The notes: generated from the letters alone by a model not told the origin. 64,000 nucleotides of DNA from Haloterrigena sp. KLK7 (GCF_037914945.1 NZ_CP149787.1:2108001-2172000); one strand, 5' to 3'; counted from the first letter of the stretch, positions 49,197 to 57,164 are shown. Made by a program: numbers and translations.

Positions 49197-50362
49197 ATGG
49201 TCACCACGCTCTCGGCCGACCGACTCGCCGAACTCGTCGACGGGGACGACGAGTTCGCCCTCGTCGATACCCGCCCCGAGGACAGCTACGAGTCCTGGCA
49301 CGTCCCGGGGGCGGTGCACTTCTCCTTCGGCCCCGAGGAGGAACTGGACGACCGCCTCGAGGCGTTCGCGGACGTCGTCGGCGATACCGACCGCGTGATC
49401 ACCGTCTGCGCGAAGGGGATCTCGTCGGGCAACCTGGCGACGCGACTCGAGTCGGCCACCGACGCGTACGACGTGGCGACGGTCGACGGCGGGATGAAGG
49501 GCTGGAGCGGCGTCTACGACCACGTCCAGATCGACGTCGGTGGGGGCGGCGTCGGAATCGACACGGACGCCCCGACGATCGTTCAACTCCAACGGCGGGC
49601 GACGGGCTGTCTGGGCTACGTCGTCGGCTGTCCGGCGACGGGCGAGGCGATCGTCGTCGACCCGACGGATGAATCGACGAGTACGAGGTCGCCGCGGAGG
49701 AGGCCGGCCTGACGATCGTCGGCGTCGTCGACACCCACGTCCACGCCGACCACGTCTCCGGCGGTCGGGAGTTGGCCGATGGCCTCGCGGTCCCCTACTA
49801 CCTCGGCGCGCGAGCGGCCGACCGCGGCGTCGATTTCGAGTTCACGCCGCTCGAGCGAAACGAGGTCCTCGGCGTCGGGGACCTCGAGCTCAAGGCGCTC
49901 TCCGCGCCGGGCCACACCAGCGAGATGATCAACCTGCTGGTCGACGGCGCGGCGCTGCTCACCGCCGACACGCTGCACGTCGACTCGGTGGGGCGGACGG
50001 AACTCGAGTTCAGTGAGAGCGAGGGGGAGGAAGGTGCCGAGATGCTCTACGAGACGCTCCACCGGACGATCCTGGCCGAACCCGAGGACGTCGTCGTCCT
50101 CCCGGGCCACGTCTCGGTCGCCGACGACGGCACGTTCGAACACGGGTCGGCCGGCGAACCGATCCGGACGACGGTCCGAGAGGCTCGCACCGAAATCGAC
50201 GTGCTCGCCCTCGAGGAGGAGACGTTCGTCGACCGCATGGCCGACGCCGGCGAGAAGCCGGCGAACTACGAGGCGATCATCGACCTGAACCGCGGTCTCG
50301 AGGAGCGACCACCCGAGGACCGCACGGAACTCGAGTTGGGACCGAACAACTGTTCGGCGTGA
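49197..50362 (+). pseudogene. Rhodanese-MBL (persulfide dioxygenase-like) fusion, frameshifted
   Basis: Two adjoining frames form one family-typical protein. Frame one (from ATG 49197) encodes a rhodanese domain, ALVDTRPEDSYESWHVPGA, with the active Cys in TVCAKGISSGN. It ends in LGYVVGCPATGEAIVVDPT at the start of the MBL domain. The other frame continues from 49673 with VVDTHVHADHVSGGRE, LSAPGHTSEM and LLTADTLHVDSVGR, an ETHE1-like metallo-beta-lactamase fold. The frames meet near 49668-49673, where GATGAATCGACGAG would read through if one A were restored (GATGAAATC). The gene is either broken, subject to a -1 ribosomal shift, or misread in the assembly. The intact protein would oxidise persulfides or transfer sulfur. 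Confidence 0.8.
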
Positions 50363-50538
50363 GCCACTGACGAATCGCCCGTTATCGGAAGCCCCCGTGA
50401 AACCGAGCGAGAGCACAGGTGCGGCGCCTCAAAGAGGCGTGCACCTGCTCGCAGCCGCGAATGCGCCGGCAACTCGTTCGGTTTTCCTGAGAATCCGTTA
50501 TCTCCCTGCGTGCCGTACGGTAACACGGGTGAACGCGA

Positions 50539-50712
50539 ATGCAAATACCGGTGACGCAGGAGGTCGAGTGTCCACAGTGTGGAGAGCGAACGAGCGTTTC
50601 GGTCCCGAGCGAGGGTACCGAACTGAAGATCAGGCACTCGGTGGCGGCGTTCGGCGAGCACACGACGGTGACGTGTTCGAACGGACACCGGTACTGGGTG
50701 TACTTCTGTTAG
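50539..50712 (+). CDS. 57-residue zinc-binding microprotein
   Basis: A very short gene. The product begins MQIPVTQEVECPQCGERTSV and ends VTCSNGHRYWVYFC. The CPQCG knuckle plus a second Cys/His/Cys group (TCSNGH, FC) should bind one zinc ion. Haloarchaea encode many such CPxCG microproteins, some of which affect swarming, biofilm or stress in other species; this one has no assigned role. ATG to TAG is 58 codons with normal haloarchaeal codon usage. It converges with the aldehyde dehydrogenase gene 9 nt away. Confidence 0.72.
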   Translation: MQIPVTQEVECPQCGERTSVSVPSEGTELKIRHSVAAFGEHTTVTCSNGHRYWVYFC

Positions 50713-50721
50713 CGTAGCACC

Positions 50722-52212
50722 TCAGAACGGATACTCCCGCTCGTCGTGCTGCAGGGAGATCCACTTCTTCTCGGTGACCTCGTCCATGACGTCGGTGCTG
50801 TTGTAGCTGCCGACGCCGGAGGCCTTCGTCCCGCTGAACGTGACGTGGGCTTCGTCGTTGATCGGCTGGTCGTTGACGTGGACGTTCCCGGTGTCCATCC
50901 GCTCGGCGATCCGCATCCCGGTGCCGACGTCGCCGGCGTGGACCGACCCCGAGAGCCCGTACTCGGTGGCGTCGTGCATCTCGATCGCCTCGTCGATATC
51001 GGAGAACGGAATGACGGGTGCGATCGGCCCGAAGTGCTCGTTACAGGCCGCGGACATGTCGTTGGTCGCGTCCGAAATGACCGTCGGCGCGACCAGCAGC
51101 GAGTCCTCGACTCCGTCCATCGCGACGGTTCCGCCGCCGGTCTCGAGGGTCGCCCCCTGGTCGATCGTCTCCTCGACGTACTCGAGCATCTCGTCGCGCT
51201 GGCCCTCGTCGATGATCGGGCCGACGACCGTCTCCTCGTCGTGGGCGCTCCCGGTCGGCAGGGATTCCGCCCGCGCGGTCAGGCGTTCGACGTACTCGTC
51301 GTAGACGCTCTCGTGGACGAGGTGGCGATTGATCGAGATGCAGACCTGCCCCTGGTGGACGAACGAGCCGAAGACCGCCGAGTCGACCGCTCGCTCCACG
51401 TCGGCGTCGGCCGTGACGATGTGGGCGTTGTTGCCGCCCAGTTCCAGCGCCATCTCGGAGAGGTTCTCGCCGGCGGTCGCCGCGACGCCGCGGCCGACCG
51501 GCGTCGAGCCGGTGAAGGCGACGAGGTCGCTCTCGGGATGGCCGACGACGGCGTCGCCGATGTCGGAGCCGTGCCCGGTGACGACGTTGAGCAGTCCGTC
51601 CGGCAGTCCGGCCTCCTCGTACAGCTTCGCCATGAGGAGCCCGCCCGTGATCGGCGTGTTCGACGCGGGCTTGAGGACGACGGCGTTGCCGGTCGCCAGC
51701 GCCGGCGCGATGGCGCGTCCGGAGAGGTTCAGCGGGAAGTTCCACGGCGAGATGACGGTGACGACGCCCTGCGGTTCCCGTCGAACGAGGTTCTCCTTGC
51801 CGGGAACGTTCGAGTCGATCCGCTCGCCTTTCATCCGCCGCGGGAACGTGGCCGCCTCCGCGGCCTGATCCGAGGCGATGCTGACGGACGTCTCACCCAT
51901 GATCGGTCCGCCGCCTGCTTCGTGGGCTAACAGGTCCGAAATCTCGTCCTCGTACTCGCCCAGCAACTGCGCGAACTGCTGGGCGACCTGCTCGCGTTCG
52001 ATCGGTGGAGCCTGTTGCCACTCCGTCTGGGCGTCCGCGGCGGCCTCGTAGGCCGCGTCGACGTCGGCCTCGTTCGCCGCGGGAACGCGGGCGATCTCCT
52101 CGCGCGTCGACGGGTCTTCGACCGCGATCTCCTCGTCGCTCTCCGCGGTCGTCCACTCGCCGTCGATGTAGAGACTGTTCCAGTCCGCCTCGATCGAGAG
52201 ATCCGGCGACAT
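50722..52212 (-). CDS. Aldehyde dehydrogenase family protein
   Basis: A 496-residue NAD(P)-dependent aldehyde dehydrogenase. The catalytic Cys lies in FVHQGQVCISINRHL and the general base Glu in EMALELGGNNAHIV. Cofactor binding is at VVTVISPWNFPLNLSG and FTGSTPVGRGVA. It oxidises an aldehyde to an acid; candidates include benzaldehyde, succinate semialdehyde or similar, which sequence cannot decide. It is a single transcription unit. Confidence 0.92.
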   Translation of the reverse strand: MSPDLSIEADWNSLYIDGEWTTAESDEEIAVEDPSTREEIARVPAANEADVDAAYEAAADAQTEWQQAPPIEREQVAQQFAQLLGEYEDEISDLLAHEAGGGPIMGETSVSIASDQAAEAATFPRRMKGERIDSNVPGKENLVRREPQGVVTVISPWNFPLNLSGRAIAPALATGNAVVLKPASNTPITGGLLMAKLYEEAGLPDGLLNVVTGHGSDIGDAVVGHPESDLVAFTGSTPVGRGVAATAGENLSEMALELGGNNAHIVTADADVERAVDSAVFGSFVHQGQVCISINRHLVHESVYDEYVERLTARAESLPTGSAHDEETVVGPIIDEGQRDEMLEYVEETIDQGATLETGGGTVAMDGVEDSLLVAPTVISDATNDMSAACNEHFGPIAPVIPFSDIDEAIEMHDATEYGLSGSVHAGDVGTGMRIAERMDTGNVHVNDQPINDEAHVTFSGTKASGVGSYNSTDVMDEVTEKKWISLQHDEREYPF

Positions 52213-52323
52213 TGCCCGCGGTACGCGACTCCCGCGGAAAAGAAATCGGCCGGCCCCCGATGAAATTTGGCTGCGAGTGAACGAACGCGCGAGCCTCTCG
52301 CCGACTCGATCGTTCTCGAGCGG

Positions 52324-52710
52324 TCAGCGGGAGTACGTCTCGAGTCGCCCGATTCGGTCGTCCTCGATCGCGAAGAAATCGGCGAACTCGAACAGTGCGG
52401 TTTCCGATCCGGTATCGCGAACGCGGCCGCGGGCGGCGACCGTGTCGTCATCCGCGACGACCGCGAGCAGTTCGTGACTGGTGTCCGGATTCGGCCGCTC
52501 CTCGCGCATGAAGCGGACGAACGACGTGCGGTCCTCGAACGTCCGATCCGGCCGCCGCTGGACGAAGTCGGGCGCGAGGAGGGCCTCGAGTGCCTCGTAG
52601 TCGTGGTCGTCGAGGGCGTCGTAGTAGTCGCGGACGAGCGACGCGGCGTCCGACTCGCCGTCCGGATTCCCCGATGGATCGTTCGGCTCCCTCGCTGAAT
52701 CTCCGGTCAT
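52324..52710 (-). CDS. SnoaL-like/NTF2-fold protein
   Basis: A 128-residue protein. After an acidic, flexible N-terminus of about 22 residues comes an NTF2-like alpha+beta cone: [35 protein letters not shown] and [18 protein letters not shown]. SnoaL-like domains bind small hydrophobic molecules or act as isomerases and cyclases; many are ligand-binding only. The substrate is unknown. Confidence 0.78.
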   Translation of the reverse strand: MTGDSAREPNDPSGNPDGESDAASLVRDYYDALDDHDYEALEALLAPDFVQRRPDRTFEDRTSFVRFMREERPNPDTSHELLAVVADDDTVAARGRVRDTGSETALFEFADFFAIEDDRIGRLETYSR

Positions 52711-52810
52711 ACCGTCCCGTTTGCCCCCGACCGGAAAAGGTGACGCGTTCGCGGCGCGCTTCGGGGGTCGATTCGGGCCGCTTTTCTCCCGGTACGCCCT
52801 ATCCTCGAGC

Positions 52811-53314
52811 GTGGAGTGTCACGTCTACTACGAGGGCGACGACGACCCGAACAAGTGCACCGCCAAGCGCCTCGAGAAGTTCGACGAGGCGACCCTCTAC
52901 CGCTCGATGGGGCAGGTGCCCTACGGCGTCGTCCTCAACCCCCACGCCGAGCGGGCGCTGTCGCCGGCCGACGCCGAGGAGGGGCTGGGGACGCTGGTCG
53001 CGCTGGACTGCTCGTGGGAGTCCGCTGAGGCCGCGTCGTTCAAGATGCGCGGCGTCCACCGGGCGCTTCCCTTCCTCGTCGCCGCGAACCCGGTCAACTA
53101 CGGGCGGCCGTTCCGGCTGACCACCGTCGAGGCGCTGGCCGCCGCCTGCTGCATCTTCGGCGATCGGGAACGGGCCGAGGAACTGCTCGAGCCGTTCCGC
53201 TGGGGCGAGACCTTCCTGACGCTCAACGAGGAACCGCTGCGCCGCTACAGCGAGTGTGCCGACTCGAGCGAGGTCGTCGCGGTCCAGGAGGAGTACCTGG
53301 CCGACGAGGAGTGA
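52811..53314 (+). CDS. tsr3: Tsr3-like rRNA aminocarboxypropyltransferase (DUF367)
   Basis: A 167-residue protein matching Tsr3. It adds the 3-amino-3-carboxypropyl group from S-adenosylmethionine to a modified pseudouridine of small-subunit rRNA. Diagnostic stretches are [15 protein letters not shown] at the N-terminus, [15 protein letters not shown] and [20 protein letters not shown], with the SAM pocket around [15 protein letters not shown]. The start is a GTG at 52811, where homology begins ([13 protein letters not shown]). The gene for ribosomal protein L40e follows, so the pair fits a ribosome-linked unit. Confidence 0.9.
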   Translation: MECHVYYEGDDDPNKCTAKRLEKFDEATLYRSMGQVPYGVVLNPHAERALSPADAEEGLGTLVALDCSWESAEAASFKMRGVHRALPFLVAANPVNYGRPFRLTTVEALAAACCIFGDRERAEELLEPFRWGETFLTLNEEPLRRYSECADSSEVVAVQEEYLADEE

Positions 53315-53321
53315 CCGCCGG

Positions 53322-53392
53322 TCATATCGAGGGCTGATGGCCGAGTCATGTCGAGGACCGATGGCCGAGGCATGCCGATGACCGATGGCCGA
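53322..53392 (+). repeat. Three imperfect 24-bp tandem repeats
   Basis: Units at 53322-53345, 53346-53369 and 53370-53392, each of the kind TCATGTCGAGGACCGATGG followed by CCGAG. They lie between tsr3 and rpl40e just upstream of the rpl40e TATA box and could be regulatory or neutral. Confidence 0.8.
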
Positions 53393-53424
53393 ACCGCTGG
53401 GACAGGACCACACAATCACAGCGA

Positions 53425-53430
53425 TTATAT
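53425..53430 (+). promoter_or_regulatory. TATA box of rpl40e
   Basis: TTATAT centred about 27 nt before the ATG at 53454; it supports a leaderless rpl40e transcript. Confidence 0.6.
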
Positions 53431-53453
53431 GCACCACGGGCGAACGGGGCGAC

Positions 53454-53603
53454 ATGCCAAGTTTCGACGCCGCCGAGAAACGGACGCTCGAGAAGATGAT
53501 CTGCATGCGCTGTAACGCTCGCAACCCGAAGCGAGCCGACCGCTGTCGGAAGTGCGGCTACGAGAACCTCCGTCCCAAGGCGAAGGAACCGCGCGCGGCA
53601 TAA
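53454..53603 (+). CDS. rpl40e: Large-subunit ribosomal protein L40e
   Basis: A 49-residue zinc-ribbon ribosomal protein. [20 protein letters not shown] carries the CxxC...CxxC zinc site, and the basic tail [14 protein letters not shown] binds rRNA. In eukaryotes the homologue is made as a ubiquitin fusion; the archaeal form is stand-alone, as here. The start at 53454 ([15 protein letters not shown]) is fixed by the TATA box 27 nt upstream. Strongly basic, unlike most neighbours. Confidence 0.95.
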   Translation: MPSFDAAEKRTLEKMICMRCNARNPKRADRCRKCGYENLRPKAKEPRAA

Positions 53604-53716
53604 CGCGGGCTCTCCGTTTTCGTTCTCTTACCGAACTTCTCTCGAGTGGCAACTGTACCAATGGAAACCCGGGCTCGAGCAGATTCGGGCTCGAGTAAAC
53701 CCGAGTCGAGCGCGGT

Positions 53717-53770
53717 CTACTCGTCGGGATACTTCGGCTCCCGCTTCTCCGCCCGCTCGAGCGCCGTCTC
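53717..53770 (-). repeat. Second copy of the last 54 nt of the MBL gene
   Basis: This segment repeats the 3' end of the MBL gene (53873-53926), stop codon included. The two 54-nt copies differ at four positions, all synonymous in the gene frame. Both encode ETALERAEKREPKYPDE and stop. The copy has no gene body of its own. Confidence 0.9.
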
Positions 53771-53872
53771 GCACCCACCTTTGTTCTTCGGGTCCTCCCT
53801 CACTTCGTTCGGTCGAACCACTCGAAAAATCTGGACCAAAAAGCCGCTCACTCACTCCGTTCGTTCGCGGTA
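53771..53872 (-). mobile_element. 102-nt non-coding element between the two 3'-end copies
   Basis: Read on the minus strand, it starts after the MBL stop with ACCGCGAACGAACGGAGTG. It then shows GTGAGCGGCTTTTTGGTC, CAGATTTTT, CGAGTGGT, GAACGAA and AAAGGTGGG, and ends just before GAGACGG. The same blocks in the same order occur in the element after hisH (57009-57164). No open frame is present. Whether it moves is unknown; I call it mobile-like because of its repeated occurrence and the flanking direct repeats. Confidence 0.5.
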
Positions 53873-54490
53873 CTATTCGTCGGGATACTTCGGCTCTCGC
53901 TTCTCCGCCCGCTCGAGCGCGGTTTCCACGACGTCGCGGACGTTCCCGTGGAAGACGCCGCCGTGGCCCGCGTACATGTGTTCGACGCCCTCTGGCATGC
54001 GCTCGAGCAGGTCCTCGATGCTCTCGATGAGTCGCTCGCGGGACTGACCGGCCATGTCGGTGCGGCCGAAGCTGCCGTAGTCGAACGCCCCGTCGTCGTG
54101 GACGACCACGTCGCCCGAGAACAGCGACGACTCGGAGACCAAGGAGACGTGGTCGTCGGCGTGACCGGGCGTGTAGACCACGTCGAATTCCTCGTCGCCG
54201 ATCGGTACCGTGTCGCCGTCCTCGAGCGCCTCCGTGCGGGTCGGATGGTCGTCGTAGGCGTAGACCTCGGGATCGAAGGCGTCGACGACGGCCGCGAGCC
54301 GTTCGACGTGATCGCCGTGCTGGTGAGTCACGACCACGCTATCGACGTCGTCGACGTGGCTCCGGATCTCGTCGACGATGCCGTCCCACGCGCCGGCGTC
54401 GACCAGCGTCGTCGCTCCGTCCTCGCCGACGGCGAGGAATGCGTTGCAGGTGAACGTCTCCGCGTCCTCGGTGACGTGATGGACCTCCAT
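53873..54490 (-). CDS. MBL-fold metallo-hydrolase
   Basis: A 205-residue metallo-beta-lactamase-fold enzyme. The metal site is complete: THQHGDHVERL (HxHxDH), TPGHADDHVSL, FSGDVVVHDDGAF and YAGHGGVF. The size and layout resemble glyoxalase II-like hydrolases; the substrate is unknown. The start was set at 54490 (MEVHHVTEDAETF), where homology begins. Its last 54 nt occur a second time at 53717-53770, behind a 102-nt element. Confidence 0.88.
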   Translation of the reverse strand: MEVHHVTEDAETFTCNAFLAVGEDGATTLVDAGAWDGIVDEIRSHVDDVDSVVVTHQHGDHVERLAAVVDAFDPEVYAYDDHPTRTEALEDGDTVPIGDEEFDVVYTPGHADDHVSLVSESSLFSGDVVVHDDGAFDYGSFGRTDMAGQSRERLIESIEDLLERMPEGVEHMYAGHGGVFHGNVRDVVETALERAEKREPKYPDE

Positions 54491-54654
54491 ACGCGATGGC
54501 TCGAGGGCCGGCCCCAAAAACGGTGCCGTCGCGGACTGGTCGCGGCGTTTGCCGGGCGAGAGCCGACGACCAGAGCGTCGTCTAGCGGCGACATAAACGG
54601 AAATAAACAGGTAACCACGAGATTTTTCAATCGGAATCCCAAAGATGACACCGT

Positions 54655-54828
54655 ATGGGATTCGGGAGCTACGACGAATCCGAGCAACAAGAAGTCGACG
54701 CTGATTTTGACGACGATGACGCGGTGAAATCCGGTGAAAACAGCCACGAAGGGACGATCGAATTCGAAAACGGTGCGTCCAGCGACGAGTTACTCGATCG
54801 CTTGCAGGAGATCAAAGACGAGACCTGA
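54655..54828 (+). CDS. DUF5786-type small acidic protein
   Basis: A 57-residue protein that starts MGFGSYDESEQQEVDADFDD and ends ELLDRLQEIKDET. This is the look of the DUF5786 family, which is small, acidic and found in haloarchaea; its function is unknown. The C-terminus should be a short helix. Its TGA stop overlaps the ATG of the DUF99 gene (TGATG), so translation of the two is coupled. Confidence 0.82.
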   Translation: MGFGSYDESEQQEVDADFDDDDAVKSGENSHEGTIEFENGASSDELLDRLQEIKDET

Positions 54829-55415
54829 TGAAGCCCGGGGTGCGGGCGCTGGGTATCGCCGAATCGTTTCGTCGCGACGCGGACCGGAGCACGCTCGCCG
54901 GTGCCGTCGTCCGCGCCGACCGGGTCGTCGACGGCCTCGCCTACCGTCGGTGTACCGTCGGCGGAACCGACGCGACCGACGCCGTCCGCGAGCTGATCGA
55001 CGAACTGGGTCGGCCCGACGTCCAGTACGTCCTGCTCGGCGCCGTCGCACCCGCGTGGTACAACCTTCTCGACTGTACTCGTATTCACGAGGCCGCCGAC
55101 CGGCCAGTGATCGCCGTCACCTTCGAGGTGAGTGACGGCCTCGAGGCCGGTCTCCGAGACGCCTTTTCCGGCTCCGACCTCGAGGAGCGTCTCGCGACCT
55201 ATCGCTCGCTGCCCGACCGCCGCGACCTGTCGGTCAACGACGAGACCGTCTACGTGCGCCAGCTGGGCTGTGACGAGGACGAGGCCGCCGAGGTCGTTCG
55301 GGCGTTCACACCCGAAGGCGGTCGTCCGGAGCCGATTCGGGTCGCGAGCGCGGCCGCTCGAGCGGGCGATTCGTACGCCGACGCGCTCGAGACCGAGGAA
55401 GAGGACTCGACGTAG
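54828..55415 (+). CDS. DUF99-family protein (endonuclease V-related fold)
   Basis: A 195-residue protein of the archaeal DUF99 family. Seen are VRALGIAESFRRD at the start, VLLGAVAPAWYNLLDCTRIH in the middle and RPVIAVTFEVSDGLE. The family is related in fold to endonuclease V, and a nucleic-acid role is inferred, not shown. Its ATG shares one base with the stop of the DUF5786 gene. The conserved linkage of a tiny acidic protein to DUF99 suggests they work together. Confidence 0.85.
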   Translation: MKPGVRALGIAESFRRDADRSTLAGAVVRADRVVDGLAYRRCTVGGTDATDAVRELIDELGRPDVQYVLLGAVAPAWYNLLDCTRIHEAADRPVIAVTFEVSDGLEAGLRDAFSGSDLEERLATYRSLPDRRDLSVNDETVYVRQLGCDEDEAAEVVRAFTPEGGRPEPIRVASAAARAGDSYADALETEEEDST

Positions 55416-55442
55416 CTCGAGTGTAATCGGATGGGCAATAGC

Positions 55443-55482
55443 AGCCCCGACTAGCCACCGCTGGGTGGGACTGAAAGGGGCT
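55443..55482 (+). ncRNA. Candidate structured RNA motif (nested hairpins)
   Basis: AGCCCC at 55443 pairs with GGGGCT ending at 55482. Inside, CCACC pairs with GGTGG around GCTG, and the asymmetric GACTGAAA lies between. The nested stems and internal loop look like a structured RNA rather than a terminator. It sits in the gap between the DUF99 and glycosylase genes. Strand is a guess. Confidence 0.35.
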
Positions 55483-55600
55483 TTCACCGTATCGTGTGTA
55501 GCGAAGTCGACTGTAGCCTTGGTTCGAACGACCTGCACCCGAACGGCTCCGGTAAGCGAGACCCGAAAGACGTAGGAGGCGACCGCCTGTCCCACACCGT

Positions 55601-56206
55601 ATGGACGAGTCGGAAGCGATGGACGGGCTCTGCGTGACCGAGTGTACGCGCTGTCCGAAGCTCGTGGACTCCCGGAGCCGGATCGTCAACGGCGCCGGGC
55701 CCGAGGACGCCGATCTGCTGTTCGTCGGCGAGGGGCCGGGCGCGAACGAGGACGAGAAGGGCGAGCCGTTCGTCGGCCGCAGCGGCACCGTCCTCGACGA
55801 CGGTCTCCGGACCGTCGGCCTGGATCGGTCGGACATCCGCATCACCAACTGCGTGCGCTGTCGGCCGCCGGAGAACCGCGACCCATCGAAGGAAGAACTC
55901 GCGAACTGCCGAGGCTACCTCGAGACCGAGATCGATCGGCTGGATCCGGACGTGATCGTCACGCTGGGAAAGGTCCCCAGCGAGCACCTGCTCGACCGCT
56001 CGGTGGCGGTCACCAAGGAGGCCGGCTCCCTCGAGGAGGTCCGCATCAACGGGTCGCCGCGGCGGGTGCTCCTCTGCGTCCACCCGGCGGCGACGCTGTA
56101 CGATCGCAGCCAGGAGGAGACCTTCGAGGACGCGCTCGAGCGGGCGGCGGAGTTGGCGGACGTCGGCGACGGCGACAGCGGCCAGACGCGACTCGACGGC
56201 TTCTGA
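55601..56206 (+). CDS. Uracil-DNA glycosylase family 4 (Fe-S)
   Basis: A 201-residue family 4 uracil-DNA glycosylase that removes uracil from DNA in base-excision repair. Cysteines of the 4Fe-4S cluster are in VTECTRCPKLVDS and NCVRCRPPENRDP with a further ANC. The uracil-binding motif is VGEGPGANEDEKGEPFVG, and motif II includes LLCVHPAATLYD. The last residues, QTRLDGF, resemble a PCNA-interacting peptide (QxxLxxF). It precedes hisH and the replication origin. Confidence 0.93.
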   Translation: MDESEAMDGLCVTECTRCPKLVDSRSRIVNGAGPEDADLLFVGEGPGANEDEKGEPFVGRSGTVLDDGLRTVGLDRSDIRITNCVRCRPPENRDPSKEELANCRGYLETEIDRLDPDVIVTLGKVPSEHLLDRSVAVTKEAGSLEEVRINGSPRRVLLCVHPAATLYDRSQEETFEDALERAAELADVGDGDSGQTRLDGF

Positions 56207-56345
56207 GTGTCTGCGCTGCGATCGGCCAGAGCAGTCCGCGATCGGCCAGAGCAGTCCGTCAGCGCTCGAGAGTACTCGATCTGTACCCGAGACTCGAGAG
56301 TGAGCGAACAGTAATTGACTTCAACGCGCCACACGGAGTACCGGT

Positions 56346-57008
56346 ATGAGCACGCTTTCGACTTCCAGCGAGCAGTCCCTCGCCTCGGTCGTCGTCGTCG
56401 ACTACGGGCTGGGGAACCTCCGGAGCGTCACCCGCGGTCTCGAGCGCGCGGGCGCCGACGTCGAAATCACCGACGATCCGGCCGCCTTCGCGGACGCGGA
56501 CGGCGTCGTCCTCCCCGGCGTCGGGGCGTTCCGCGAGGGCGTCGAGAACGCCGATCCGCTCCGTGAGGACCTCCTCGAGGTCGCCGAGAGCGGTACCCCG
56601 CTGTTCGGGATCTGCCTCGGGATGCAGATGCTGCTGACGACCAGTGAGGAGGGCGAGAACGACGGCGAGTCGGCCGTGCAGGGGCTGGACCTGATCCCGG
56701 GCACCAACGTCCGGTTTGCAGAGGGTCAGAAGGTCCCCCACATGGGCTGGAACGAACTGGACGTCCAGCGCGAGCACCCCCTCGTCGAGGGCGTCGACGG
56801 CCAGTACGCCTACTTCGTCCACTCCTACTACGCCGTGCCCGACGACGAGGACGCGGCGGTCGCGACGACCGACTACGAACGCGAGTTCCCCTCGATCGTC
56901 GCCAACGAGGCGGGCACCGTCTTCGGGACGCAGTTCCACCCCGAGAAGAGCGGCGAGACGGGACTGCGGATTCTGCGGAACTTCGTCGAGATCTGCAGTC
57001 GAGAATAA
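56346..57008 (+). CDS. hisH: Imidazole glycerol phosphate synthase, glutaminase subunit
   Basis: A 220-residue class I glutamine amidotransferase that supplies ammonia to HisF in histidine synthesis. The nucleophile is in LFGICLGMQML, the His/Glu pair in TQFHPEKSGETG, and the N-terminal strand VVVVDYGLGNLRSVTRGLER is HisH-specific. ATG 56346 gives the usual length plus about 15 flexible residues. No hisF or other his gene is adjacent. Its last 54 nt recur at 57165-57218 behind a non-coding element. Confidence 0.95.
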   Translation: MSTLSTSSEQSLASVVVVDYGLGNLRSVTRGLERAGADVEITDDPAAFADADGVVLPGVGAFREGVENADPLREDLLEVAESGTPLFGICLGMQMLLTTSEEGENDGESAVQGLDLIPGTNVRFAEGQKVPHMGWNELDVQREHPLVEGVDGQYAYFVHSYYAVPDDEDAAVATTDYEREFPSIVANEAGTVFGTQFHPEKSGETGLRILRNFVEICSRE

Positions 57009-57164
57009 TCGACCGCGAACGACCAGCGAGAGTGAGCGGTTTTTGGTCTCTTCGCGAACATCGTGAGCGAAGGTCAGCGAAAGCTTCGCTTTCGCTAGAC
57101 AGATTTTTGCGCGAGTGGTGAGTGAGCAGCGCGAACGAACCCGAGCGGAAAAAGGTGGGCGAGT
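57009..57164 (+). mobile_element. 156-nt non-coding element after hisH
   Basis: It shares ordered blocks with the element at 53771-53872: ACCGCGAACGA, GTGAGCGGTTTTTGGTC, CAGATTTTT, CGAGTGGT, GAACGAA and AAAGGTGGG. It has an extra insert of about 50 nt with the palindrome AGCGAAAGCTTCGCTTTCGCT. It ends just before GAGACGG, the first bases of the duplicated hisH end. No coding frame is seen. Confidence 0.5.

Noticed and set aside
55501-55580. tRNA-like GGTTCGAA stretch
   Set aside because: The T-arm-like string has no matching acceptor, D-arm or anticodon arm around it.
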